From UBA7236 sp964638865 (lineage in GTDB: Bacteria > Bacteroidota > Bacteroidia > Chitinophagales > BACL12): a stretch of 64,000 bases of DNA. The stretch spans positions 4,431 through 68,430 of the forward strand of contig CAZXBG010000003.1 of NCBI GenBank assembly GCA_964638865.1, given 5' to 3'. Under the pieces are notes generated by a model. The model was not told where the DNA came from and made no database searches. It was given only the letters and a program-made list of their open reading frames with translations. This document shows, in pieces, positions 36,280 to 45,714 of this stretch; position 1 is the first letter of the stretch, and the number at the start of each line of letters is the position of its first letter. Position numbers and translations under genes: made by a program.

Positions 36280-37388
36280 AAATACTTTTCTGCACCAATG
36301 CCTATGAAGTGGTTTCCAATGGCCCTGCAAAATTCGCACATTTGCTTTTAAAGATCAACGAATTATATCCTCAGCACGAAATCAAAATACTTACTGAGGA
36401 TATAACAAATCCGGATGAGCAATCGGTGTATAAACAAACATTACGTATTCCTAAAATGTATAGAAAATTGGGAATGTTCCTACGTATGTTCCAATATCAT
36501 CGCAGAGCAATGGAGATCAAACGCAACGATTTTAATTTTGATCATCTGGTTTACAATAATGCAATAGTTGCCCTTTGGAGTGGTTTAAAATTTAAGAATA
36601 CAGTAGGGTTTATTAATGATGACAACAATTCGAATATTTCGTGGAAAAAAGGAATTTTTGGTTTTAAATGGTCAAAACCGCATCTTTTTTTCCTAGTGGA
36701 AAAATTGGCCTGTAGAAGTTGCAATAAAATAGTGGTAAACTCACAGTATTTGTTAAAAGAATTAACAACAAAATATAAAATTCCCAGGCATAAAATATTT
36801 CTTTTATACAAATCAATTGCTCCAGTTAATAAGGTTTCAAGAACCGAAAATGCGATTCCGGTGATCTTATTTGTTAAGAATGATTATATTCGTGGCGGAC
36901 TTTTTACATTGATTGATGCATTAAAAGAATTAAAAATAAATGTACATTTGATCATTGCAGGTATTGCAGATCCTGAAATTCCGAGAATAATCCACTATTT
37001 AAGGAATGTATCATTTCAATATAATTTAAATGGGATCATTAAACAGCAGGAAGTATTTGAACTGATGAAAAGAGCAGACATTTTTTGTGTTCCATCTTTT
37101 CAGGAGGCATTAGGAGTGGCTAATATCGAAGCAATGGCGCATGGATGCTCCATAATTTCATCCAATAGTGGTGGCATTCCGGAAGTGCTCGATAACGGTT
37201 CGTGCGGATGGATGATAGAAGCGGGACATGTATCCCAACTAAAAGAAGCGATCAAGGAATGTTTAAATAACGAAACATTACGTGAAGAAAAAAAATCGAA
37301 TGCATTAAAAATGATTAACAAATTTCAACTCGAATTAATGTTACAAAATTTTCTTACAATTATAAGCGTAAATGGAAAAAGCGCCTAG
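36276..37388 (+). CDS. Glycosyltransferase family 4
   Basis: A 370-residue GT4 enzyme. The N-terminal motif includes SNGPAKFAHLLLKIN. The C-terminal domain has a clear E-x7-E-type donor motif, PSFQEALGVANIEAMAHG, followed by GGIPEVLDNGSCGWMI. It overlaps the upstream transferase by 4 bases and the polymerase downstream by 17. It is a retaining transferase by family; donor sugar unknown. Confidence 0.88.
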   Translation: MKILFCTNAYEVVSNGPAKFAHLLLKINELYPQHEIKILTEDITNPDEQSVYKQTLRIPKMYRKLGMFLRMFQYHRRAMEIKRNDFNFDHLVYNNAIVALWSGLKFKNTVGFINDDNNSNISWKKGIFGFKWSKPHLFFLVEKLACRSCNKIVVNSQYLLKELTTKYKIPRHKIFLLYKSIAPVNKVSRTENAIPVILFVKNDYIRGGLFTLIDALKELKINVHLIIAGIADPEIPRIIHYLRNVSFQYNLNGIIKQQEVFELMKRADIFCVPSFQEALGVANIEAMAHGCSIISSNSGGIPEVLDNGSCGWMIEAGHVSQLKEAIKECLNNETLREEKKSNALKMINKFQLELMLQNFLTIISVNGKSA

Positions 37389-38643
37389 TATTCAACGAAA
37401 AATTTTTAAGGATGCAGATTTTATTCTGCTGAATATCAATGCATTTTTAGTGATCTTTGGTTATGGGCTTGCGGTTGTTACTAGACTGGAATCAGTAGAA
37501 ACAATGAGAATACTCAAATCCTTTTTTCTGATTGTATCAGCTATAGTAATGTTTAAGGATATGAATTTAAACAAGCATCCACTTCCATTTCCAACCATTA
37601 TTTATTTAGGTATTTTCAGTTTTTGGATTTTCACAATGTCAATTTTTTCTACCAATCTTACATTTTCAATTTTAAGATCATTAACTTTTTTAGCACCTTT
37701 AATCTACGTGTATTTAGTATTACAGAACTTGTTAAATAAGTATCCAAGTTTGGAAATCATTAAGGCATTTACAAAATCATTTAATCTTATTTATACATTG
37801 CCTGTCTTGGCATTTCTTGCATCCGGAGCCGGATTCAGCATGATAAATATATATGGCTCAGGAGTTAATCAAGGTCAATTTTTTGTTTCAAATCAATATG
37901 GCTGGGCTTGTGCAATATATTTGGTCTCTATAGTTGATATTTTATTAAATACCAAAACGGGAAAATTTTATAAAATTTTCAATTTTACGATCATAGCAAT
38001 AGCGATTTATTTATTGCTTATTTCCGGAAACAGAGCATCATGGGTTTCGATATTACTTGCTATTGCGATATTTCTATTGCGATTAAAAAATATCAGACCT
38101 GATTTTAAAATAATTCTTACCGTAATTCCGATCGCCGTAATTTTCTGGTTTTACCAGATCCCCGAATCCTCCTTACAGACGCGGTTATCTGAAACCGAAT
38201 CCCAGATTGATGATGGAGAGCCCCGATTAAATACGGCCAAAATTGTATTTGAAATATTTAATGAAAAGAAATCCCTTTGGATAACTGGAGCCGGGATGTT
38301 TAATTATGATTATACAATACACGGAGAGGGATTAGCAGATTATCATAATTCTTATCTGGAAGTGCTTTTTGGAGGAGGGATAATATTATTTCTGCTGTTC
38401 ATTACATTTATGTTATTTAGACCGCTTTATCATTATGCGATCTATTATTCTAAACATTTTTTAATTATAATGCCTGTTCTTGTAATACCATTTTTCGAAA
38501 GTAACCTAACAGGAGGTCAATTTGTATTTTTTCCCTGGTTTATATTTATGATACTATTTAATATGCCTCCTCATTACGACGATTATAAATATCAACAAAA
38601 ACCAAAAGTGCTGAAACCCCCGCATTATCGTAAACAAACTTAA
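37372..38643 (+). CDS. Wzy-type O-antigen/exopolysaccharide polymerase (O-antigen ligase family)
   Basis: A 423-residue inner-membrane protein with about 10-12 hydrophobic segments and a long periplasmic loop before the last ones, the layout of the Wzy_C/O-antigen-ligase family. Within the family-typical region are SGNRASWVSILLAI (the R is conserved) and, in the loop, DYHNSYLEVLFGGG, which contains the conserved HN pair. It would polymerise repeat units on the periplasmic side after the flippase. Being inside a Wza/Wzc locus makes polymerase likelier than LPS ligase. Confidence 0.85.
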   Translation: MEKAPSIQRKIFKDADFILLNINAFLVIFGYGLAVVTRLESVETMRILKSFFLIVSAIVMFKDMNLNKHPLPFPTIIYLGIFSFWIFTMSIFSTNLTFSILRSLTFLAPLIYVYLVLQNLLNKYPSLEIIKAFTKSFNLIYTLPVLAFLASGAGFSMINIYGSGVNQGQFFVSNQYGWACAIYLVSIVDILLNTKTGKFYKIFNFTIIAIAIYLLLISGNRASWVSILLAIAIFLLRLKNIRPDFKIILTVIPIAVIFWFYQIPESSLQTRLSETESQIDDGEPRLNTAKIVFEIFNEKKSLWITGAGMFNYDYTIHGEGLADYHNSYLEVLFGGGIILFLLFITFMLFRPLYHYAIYYSKHFLIIMPVLVIPFFESNLTGGQFVFFPWFIFMILFNMPPHYDDYKYQQKPKVLKPPHYRKQT

Positions 38644-38649
38644 AATTCC

Positions 38650-39798
38650 ATGTTAAAAACGATCATTATTATTGGGACGCGACCGGAAGCTATTAAAATG
38701 GCCTTATTGGCTAAAGAGCTCAATAAGAGAAAAGGAATAAAAAATTATTTATGTGTTTCCGGACAACACCGTTCAATGTTGGATCAGGTTTTAGATTTTT
38801 TTGCGATTAAGCCCGACTTTGATCTAAATATCATGCAGGAAAATCAGCAGCTAAATGATATTACCGGTAAAATCATTATTGAAGTATCGAAAATTTATGA
38901 CCAGATAAACCCAGACCTCATATTGGTGCATGGCGATACCAATACTTGCTTTGCGGCGGCATTAGCAGCTTACTATAAAAAAATTCCTGTGGCGCACGTA
39001 GAAGCCGGAATGAGAACAGGAAATATTAATGTTCCTTTTCCTGAAGAAGCAAATCGGGTGCTTACAGGAAGAATATCCAATTTCCATTTTGCTCCCACTT
39101 CGCTCAATGTAAAGAATTTAATAGCAGAAGGTGTAAAAAGAGATTGCATTATTAAAACAGGAAATACAGTTATAGACAGTTTGATCTACACCTCAAAAAA
39201 AATAAAAATATTTTCTGACCAGGTTACAGATCAAAAACTAATTAAGGCTGTTTCAGATATCAAAAAAATTATTTTAGTCACCGGTCACCGTCGAGAAAAT
39301 TTTGGTGGAGGTTTTAAAAACATCTGCCTTGCATTAAAAAATATTGCAATTCAAAACCCCGATTGTTATATTATATATCCAGTACATCTCAATCCAAATG
39401 TTCAACAACCGGTTTTAAAAGCATTAACAGGAATTAATAATATCATCTTAACATCACCACTATCTTACCCTGACTTTGTATTTTTATTGAACCGAGCTTA
39501 TTTAATCTTAACCGATTCAGGTGGAATTCAGGAAGAAGGACCTTCACTTGGAAAACCGGTACTTGTGATGCGAGATATAACGGAAAGACCTGAAGCAATT
39601 CAGGCAGGAACCGTAAAATTAGTTGGCACCGACAGAAAAAAGATCGAAAAGGAAGTTAACCATTTACTAAACGATAAAAAACAGTATCATAAAATGTCGA
39701 AAATGGTAAATCCATACGGTGATGGAAAAGCTACGGAAAAGATCGCGGATTGGATTATTAATAATCAATCACGCATTAAAAAAGCAAAACCAGAATGA
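38650..39798 (+). CDS. wecB: UDP-N-acetylglucosamine 2-epimerase (non-hydrolysing)
   Basis: Interconverts UDP-GlcNAc and UDP-ManNAc. The 382-residue product has the family landmarks IIIIGTRPEAIKMA, SGQHRSMLD, VHGDTNTCFAAAL, HVEAGMRTGN, PFPEEANR, VTGHRRENFG and TDSGGIQEEGPSLGKP. The full set fits the non-hydrolysing type, not NeuC. No UDP-ManNAc dehydrogenase is in the window, so ManNAc itself, or a derivative made by the next enzyme, may enter the polymer. It overlaps the following gene by 4 bases. Confidence 0.93.
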   Translation: MLKTIIIIGTRPEAIKMALLAKELNKRKGIKNYLCVSGQHRSMLDQVLDFFAIKPDFDLNIMQENQQLNDITGKIIIEVSKIYDQINPDLILVHGDTNTCFAAALAAYYKKIPVAHVEAGMRTGNINVPFPEEANRVLTGRISNFHFAPTSLNVKNLIAEGVKRDCIIKTGNTVIDSLIYTSKKIKIFSDQVTDQKLIKAVSDIKKIILVTGHRRENFGGGFKNICLALKNIAIQNPDCYIIYPVHLNPNVQQPVLKALTGINNIILTSPLSYPDFVFLLNRAYLILTDSGGIQEEGPSLGKPVLVMRDITERPEAIQAGTVKLVGTDRKKIEKEVNHLLNDKKQYHKMSKMVNPYGDGKATEKIADWIINNQSRIKKAKPE

Positions 39799-41903
39799 AA
39801 CAAATAATTCAGCATTTAAATACCGGAGAAACTTTATTAGAGGAAGTTCCTGCACCTGCCATTCAAAAAGGGTGTGTTTTAATTAAAACAAAGTGCAGTC
39901 TCATCTCTCCGGGAACTGAAAAAATGCTGATTGAATTCAGTAAATACAATCTCCTTTCAAAAGCTAGAAATAATCCGGAACGTGTAAAGCAGGTATTGGA
40001 CAAAATTAAATCGGATGGCATAATTCCAACATTGGAAGCTGTTTTTAAAAAGCTGGATCAACCCCTTCCATTAGGATATTGTAATGCTGGTGAAGTAATC
40101 GCGATTGCTGATGATATTACAGAATTTAAAGTTGGCGACAGAGTTATTTCAAATGGTGGACATGCGGAATTTGTGTGTATACCAAAAAATCTTGTTGCTA
40201 AAATTCCGGATAATGTGGAATATGAAGAAGCAGTATTTACCGTAATAGCCGCAATAGGATTACAATCCATACGCTTGGCACAACCGCAACTCGGTGAAAT
40301 ATTCGTTGTTTTTGGCCTTGGCCTGGTGGGAATTTTAACTGCTAAGTTATTAGCCATAAATGGCTGTAAAGTAGTAGGATTTGATATTGATGAGGAGCGG
40401 GTAGAATTTGCAAATACATTAAATATAAACTCTTATAATATTAACTCTGATGTGGAATCTATAATCAGAACAAATATTATTCATTCAGGTGTTGATGCTG
40501 TAATAATTACTGCGGCAGCCCAAAATGATAAACTTATTTCAACAGCAGCTAAAATCTGTAGGAAAAAAGCCAGGATCATCTTGGTAGGCATAGCAGATCT
40601 GAAGTTTGAACGGGAAGAATTTTATAAAAAAGAATTACAGTTTCAAATATCATGCTCTTATGGTCCGGGAAGATACGATGAAAGTTATGAAGATGGAGGA
40701 ATTGATTATCCGTTGGCATATGTGCGCTGGACAGAAAAAAGAAATTTTGAAAGCATTCTTGAATGTCTGCAAAATAAAACACTTGATGTAAAACCATTAA
40801 TATCCGGAAAATTTGTTTTCTCAAAAGCCGCAGATGCTTATAAAAATTTAACAGATACTAAAGCGATCACAAATTTATTGGTATATGATGATGAAAGTCC
40901 ATATATCCAATCAATTCTCGTTTCTGAAAAAATTGCCAAAGCCTCAAAAGGAATAATCGGAATAATCGGAGCAGGGAATTTTGCAAGTATGACTTTATTA
41001 CCTGCTTTGAAAAAAAATAAAGCCAACATAAAATATATTTCCTCCGCCTCCGGTTTAAACGCGCAACAATTGGCAAAAAAATACAATATAGAAAATGCAG
41101 TTTCCAATAATCAAATGATATTCGAAGATCCTGCTGTGGAGCTGGTTGTTATATCCACAAGGCATGACACGCATGCAGAACTTATTTTGCAAAGTATAAC
41201 ACATAAAAAACATATATTTACTGAGAAACCGATAGCCATAAATGCAGTACAACTCTCAGCAATTGAAGAAGCCTATCGAACATCTGAACAAATACTATTT
41301 TTTACAGGATTTAACAGAAGACATGCACCACTTGCCGTTAAAGCGAAACAGTTGATCGGTGCTTTTGAGGATCTCAATATAGTAATTACTGTAAATGCAG
41401 GAATTCTGCCTTCTGATCATTGGTTGCACAACGAGCAAATCGGCGGAGGAAGAATAATTGGTGAAGCTTGTCATTTTTTCGACCTGATGTCATTTTTCGC
41501 CAGCAGCGATATCAGCGACGTTTATGCAACAGATAACAGCACTTCTGCTTCTCCGGAAAATAGCATAATTCATCTAACTTATAAAAATGGAGTGCAGGGA
41601 GTAATTAATTATTTTTCAAATGGCAATAAATCATATCCCAAAGAAAAAATTGAAATATATTCCGGAAACAGGGTGCTTATATTAGATAATTTTAAAAAAT
41701 TAACAGGTTACGGATTTAAAAACTTTTCCGTTAAAAAAACATTACAAAATAAGGGCCATCAAGATCAGTTTGAAAGTATGATTAATATATTATTAAGTGG
41801 GGGCAAGGCCTCTACATCCTTCTCCTCTCTCGTGAATACAACAAAAGCAACTTTTGCCGCAGTTAAAAGCATCAGAGAAAAAAATGTTGTTAAAATTGAT
41901 TAA
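39795..41903 (+). CDS. Two-domain oxidoreductase (zinc-type alcohol dehydrogenase fused to Gfo/Idh)
   Basis: A 702-residue fusion. Residues about 1-360 form a medium-chain dehydrogenase (CSLISPGTEKML, GYCNAGEVIAI, cofactor site VVFGLGLVGILTAKLLA). Residues about 385-702 form a Gfo/Idh/MocA oxidoreductase (IIGIIGAGNFASMTLLPAL, FTEKPIAINAVQL, GEACHFFDLMSFF). Fusions of this kind recur in exopolysaccharide loci next to AsnB-like and heparinase-like genes, as here. The reaction is unproven; conversion of a UDP-sugar by oxidation and re-reduction is a reasonable guess. It is not split or frameshifted, so the fusion is real. Confidence 0.88.
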   Translation: MKQIIQHLNTGETLLEEVPAPAIQKGCVLIKTKCSLISPGTEKMLIEFSKYNLLSKARNNPERVKQVLDKIKSDGIIPTLEAVFKKLDQPLPLGYCNAGEVIAIADDITEFKVGDRVISNGGHAEFVCIPKNLVAKIPDNVEYEEAVFTVIAAIGLQSIRLAQPQLGEIFVVFGLGLVGILTAKLLAINGCKVVGFDIDEERVEFANTLNINSYNINSDVESIIRTNIIHSGVDAVIITAAAQNDKLISTAAKICRKKARIILVGIADLKFEREEFYKKELQFQISCSYGPGRYDESYEDGGIDYPLAYVRWTEKRNFESILECLQNKTLDVKPLISGKFVFSKAADAYKNLTDTKAITNLLVYDDESPYIQSILVSEKIAKASKGIIGIIGAGNFASMTLLPALKKNKANIKYISSASGLNAQQLAKKYNIENAVSNNQMIFEDPAVELVVISTRHDTHAELILQSITHKKHIFTEKPIAINAVQLSAIEEAYRTSEQILFFTGFNRRHAPLAVKAKQLIGAFEDLNIVITVNAGILPSDHWLHNEQIGGGRIIGEACHFFDLMSFFASSDISDVYATDNSTSASPENSIIHLTYKNGVQGVINYFSNGNKSYPKEKIEIYSGNRVLILDNFKKLTGYGFKNFSVKKTLQNKGHQDQFESMINILLSGGKASTSFSSLVNTTKATFAAVKSIREKNVVKID

Positions 41904-41906
41904 TGT

Positions 41907-43823
41907 ATGTGTGGAATTTTAGGTGTAGTTAAAACAAATTCTTCTGATTTGCACTTTAAAAAGGCATTTGAGCAGACGCAACATCGCGGACCAGATTCCA
42001 GTAGAATTTTCGAAAATGATTATATTATATTAGGAAATCACCGTTTGAAGATTCAGGACTTGAGCGAAAATGGAAACCTTCCGATGCTTAGTGCAGATGG
42101 AAGATATGTGATTGTATATAACGGCGAGATTTATAATCACTGGACCATCAGAAAAGATCTGGAGAAAAAAGGGTACTCATTTAAATCGACTTCAGATACA
42201 GAAACTATTCTAGCAGGATATATCGTTTATGGTCAGGATATTCTCAAAAAATTAAGCGGAATTTTTGCTTTCGTAATTTACGATCAACTCAGTAATCAGC
42301 TATTTGGTGCAAGAGATCATATTGGCGTAAAGCCGTTTTATTATTATTTGAAAGGAAATAATTTTGCGTTCAGTTCAGAAATAAAATCCCTAATCCATTT
42401 AACTAATTTTGATTCCCGGCTTAACTATAAATCGCTTACAAATTATATGAACTTTTTATGGTCTCCGGGCGAGACGACTCCATTTAACTTTGTATCCAAA
42501 TTATTACCCGGAGAATTTTTTACACTAACAGTAACAGATGCAACTACCTTTCAGAAATATTCCTATTACGATATTCCATTTAATGGTTCCAGAGAATTTT
42601 ATAATGATGAACTATGGATAGATATCATAGATAAAAAACTGGAGAAATCTATTGAATCGCAACTGCTTTCCGACGTACCTATCGGATTTTTTCTTTCAGG
42701 AGGAATTGATTCGAGTGTGATTGTAGCAGAGGCACGTAAAAATTTTAATGGCGGAAGTTTAAATTGTTTTACGATCAAAGGAAATGACAATCTTGAACCT
42801 GAAGGATTTGCCGATGATTTTAAATATGCGCAGGAAGCGGCAAAACATTTAGATGTTAAATTAAATGTTGTAGACGGAAGTATAAGTATTATTGAAGATT
42901 TTGATAAAATGATCTGGCATCTTGATGAGCCGCAGGCAGATATCGCACCGCTTTATGTATATAAAGTTTGCGAAATGGCAAAAACGCAAGGGATCAAAGT
43001 ATTGTTAAGCGGAGCCGGTGGAGATGATATTTTTTCCGGCTATAGAAGACATAAAGCATTAACCTACGATAAATATCTGCAATACACGCCTGATTTCTTT
43101 TTTACGCTCATGGAAAAATATTTAAGTTACAGAAATTCCAATAAACCTACGATCAGAAGATTAAATAAATTTATTAAAAGGAATAGTAATCCGGTAGAAG
43201 ATCGGTTAGTTGGTTATTTTGAATGGTTTCCGATTAATGAAAATATGCGACTTTTTAACCCGGAAATACAAAAACAAATTGGCAGTTATAAACCGGATTC
43301 TTATCTTTTTTCTTTGCTTGATAAAATTAAAGAGGAAGATAATTTATTAAATAAAATGTTATATCTGGAACTCAAAACATTTTTAGTAGATCATAATCTT
43401 AATTATACCGATAAAATGGGTATGGCTTGCGGAGTAGAGATCAGAGTTCCGTTTCTGGATATCGATCTTGTGAATTTATGCACAAAACTGCCACCGGATA
43501 TGAAATTACGAGGTAGTAAAACTAAATATGTTTTACGCAAAATTGCCGAAAAGTATTTACCGGAATCCATCATAAACAGGTCCAAAACAGGATTTGGAGG
43601 TCCGGTAAGAAAGTGGGTAAAGAATGATCTGGATAAAATGATCTCCGACAGACTGAGTAAATCGAATATTGACAAATATCAGATATTCGATCATAAAATG
43701 ATATTAAAATTAATTAACGACAACAAGTCGGGTCGCGTAGATGGTGCATATACCATTCTTTCCATAATGGCAATTCAAAGTTGGCTCGATCAGTTTTACA
43801 GTAAACAATCAACTGGTTTTTAG
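41907..43823 (+). CDS. Asparagine synthetase-like glutamine amidotransferase (asnB family)
   Basis: A 638-residue enzyme with the N-terminal class II glutaminase (Cys2 nucleophile, MCGILGVVKT; YNGEIYNH) and a C-terminal ATP-pyrophosphatase synthetase domain (PP-loop FLSGGIDSSVIVAEA; HLDEPQADIAPLYVY). It starts 3 bases after the two-domain oxidoreductase stop. In polysaccharide loci such proteins are thought to amidate uronic-acid carboxyls (WbpS is the O-antigen example) instead of making free asparagine. That reading suits the neighbours, but a uronic-acid-forming dehydrogenase was not found here. Confidence 0.9.
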   Translation: MCGILGVVKTNSSDLHFKKAFEQTQHRGPDSSRIFENDYIILGNHRLKIQDLSENGNLPMLSADGRYVIVYNGEIYNHWTIRKDLEKKGYSFKSTSDTETILAGYIVYGQDILKKLSGIFAFVIYDQLSNQLFGARDHIGVKPFYYYLKGNNFAFSSEIKSLIHLTNFDSRLNYKSLTNYMNFLWSPGETTPFNFVSKLLPGEFFTLTVTDATTFQKYSYYDIPFNGSREFYNDELWIDIIDKKLEKSIESQLLSDVPIGFFLSGGIDSSVIVAEARKNFNGGSLNCFTIKGNDNLEPEGFADDFKYAQEAAKHLDVKLNVVDGSISIIEDFDKMIWHLDEPQADIAPLYVYKVCEMAKTQGIKVLLSGAGGDDIFSGYRRHKALTYDKYLQYTPDFFFTLMEKYLSYRNSNKPTIRRLNKFIKRNSNPVEDRLVGYFEWFPINENMRLFNPEIQKQIGSYKPDSYLFSLLDKIKEEDNLLNKMLYLELKTFLVDHNLNYTDKMGMACGVEIRVPFLDIDLVNLCTKLPPDMKLRGSKTKYVLRKIAEKYLPESIINRSKTGFGGPVRKWVKNDLDKMISDRLSKSNIDKYQIFDHKMILKLINDNKSGRVDGAYTILSIMAIQSWLDQFYSKQSTGF

Positions 43824-43825
43824 AA

Positions 43826-45712
43826 ATGTTTAATACAAATAAATTTTTAACCTACATTCGTGAGAACGGGTTACAAAATGTATTGGAAAGATCTTGGTAT
43901 GAGTCACAAAAACGTTTGGGAATTATTTCAAGAAAGAATCCGGATACCTGGAATTCGGAATTCCCCATTTCCAGATCAGCATGGTTACAAACAAATACAA
44001 AATATTTATTTGTCTCTAAAAATAGTCTTACCATTCCTAAAGACAGAGCACAAACACATCAGTTAAACGCTCAAATTATTTTAACAGGACGAAGGAGATA
44101 TTTTAATGATTCCGTTTTCGCAGAATCCAAAACCGATAGATGGTTTACGCATCCTGTAGATCATTATGTATATGATAAAAATAAACACTGGACAAAATAC
44201 AAAGAGTTATCACCGGAAAGAGATATCAAATATATATGGGAAAATTCACGTTTTTGTTATTTGTATGATATTATCAGATACGATTATCATTTCAATAAAA
44301 ATTACGCTGCATTTGTTCTTGGAGAAATGAATTCGTGGATAGATGAAAATAAATTCAATAAGGGTCCACACTTTATTTCAAGTCAGGAGATAGGTGTACG
44401 GATATTAAATTGGTTATTTGCCATTTATTATTATTCCAAATCTGAGCTTCTTACCGATGAATTATTTAAAAAAATATTACAATCCATTTATGAACAGGTG
44501 GCTCACATTGAAGCAAATCTGTCATTTTCACAGAAATTTGTTCGGAATAACCATATCATTACAGAAGCGACAGCAATATTTGTTTTTTCGATTTTATTTC
44601 CACAGGTAAATGAAGCTGCCGTCTGGTTGAAAAAAAGTAAAAATATTTTAGAAAAGGAAATTGATTATCAGATATTTGAAGATGGAACTTACCTACAATA
44701 TTCAATGAACTATCATCGCACAATTATTCAATTGCTTACTTTAAATTTTACTCTCGCACAAAATAATAATATTATTTTTGATAAAAAAGTGTATGAAAAA
44801 GCCACTTTGAGTCTGCAATTTCTGATCTCCAGTTGCGATACTACAAATGGTAAATTGCCAAATTATGGCGCTAACGACGGGTCACTTTTTTTCCCTTTAA
44901 ATAATAATAACTTTTCCGATTTTCGCCCGCAATTACAAGCACTTGCAAATTCTATTGGACAAACCTGTTTTTCTGAAACAGTTTATGAAGATCTTTATTG
45001 GTACGGAATTACTCAAAATACAACTTTGCTTCCGGAATTAAAAGCCAAACAAGGTTCTTCAGTGTTTAAGGAGAGTGGATATTATACTTACCGCGACAAT
45101 AATACTTTTACTTTTATAAGATGTGGTGATCATAAGTACAGACCTTCTCAGGCAGATATGTTGCATTTGGACCTATGGTATAAAGATTTGAATTTCATGA
45201 GAGATGGAGGAACATATTTATATAATACTGACAAAACAACAATAAAATATTTTGCAGGAACAGCATCCCATAATACTATCATGCTGGATGATTTTGACCA
45301 GATGTTAAAAGGGCCAAGGTTTATATGGATTTATAAAACAAAATGTTTACAGGCAGAAATTGCAGAAACGGATACGGAATTTCAATTTACCGGAAGTATT
45401 CTGGCATTCAAACATACCGGCGCCTGGCAACATATTAAAAGAACTGTGAGCAGATCAAAAACAGAAATGAAATGGAAAATTACCGATGAGCTTCTCACTC
45501 CGGGGAATTTCACTGTTCGTCAAATATGGAATCCAGTTTCTGAATTTAATTCTTTATTTAAAATCTCCGCAATTGATCAAAACAATATTAATATTGCACC
45601 CGAATATTGCAAAGCGTATTTTTCAGAAAGTTACGGCACCAGAACAGAAACAGAGCAGATCATTTTTAATACAAAAACCAATAAAATAACCACCATCATC
45701 TCACTCAGATAA
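43826..45712 (+). CDS. Heparinase II/III-like polysaccharide lyase
   Basis: A 628-residue protein with an N-terminal helical toroid and a C-terminal beta-sandwich. Catalytic-type motifs of the family are present: FVRNNHIITEA (Asn/His, about residue 235), QYSMNYHRTIIQLL (Tyr/His), RPSQADMLHLDLWY and GTASHNTIMLDDF. There is no evident signal peptide, so its location is uncertain. Such lyases occur in alginate-like and other exopolysaccharide loci, where they trim or edit the polymer made by the same locus. That points to a uronic acid in the chain, consistent with the AsnB-like amidase next door. It starts 2 bases after asnB. Confidence 0.87.
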   Translation: MFNTNKFLTYIRENGLQNVLERSWYESQKRLGIISRKNPDTWNSEFPISRSAWLQTNTKYLFVSKNSLTIPKDRAQTHQLNAQIILTGRRRYFNDSVFAESKTDRWFTHPVDHYVYDKNKHWTKYKELSPERDIKYIWENSRFCYLYDIIRYDYHFNKNYAAFVLGEMNSWIDENKFNKGPHFISSQEIGVRILNWLFAIYYYSKSELLTDELFKKILQSIYEQVAHIEANLSFSQKFVRNNHIITEATAIFVFSILFPQVNEAAVWLKKSKNILEKEIDYQIFEDGTYLQYSMNYHRTIIQLLTLNFTLAQNNNIIFDKKVYEKATLSLQFLISSCDTTNGKLPNYGANDGSLFFPLNNNNFSDFRPQLQALANSIGQTCFSETVYEDLYWYGITQNTTLLPELKAKQGSSVFKESGYYTYRDNNTFTFIRCGDHKYRPSQADMLHLDLWYKDLNFMRDGGTYLYNTDKTTIKYFAGTASHNTIMLDDFDQMLKGPRFIWIYKTKCLQAEIAETDTEFQFTGSILAFKHTGAWQHIKRTVSRSKTEMKWKITDELLTPGNFTVRQIWNPVSEFNSLFKISAIDQNNINIAPEYCKAYFSESYGTRTETEQIIFNTKTNKITTIISLR

Positions 45713-45714
45713 GG

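Noticed and set aside
38650..39798. NeuC (hydrolysing UDP-GlcNAc 2-epimerase) feeding the NeuB-like enzyme
   Set aside because: All motifs are those of the non-hydrolysing WecB type, and it is 14 kb away from the nonulosonate genes.
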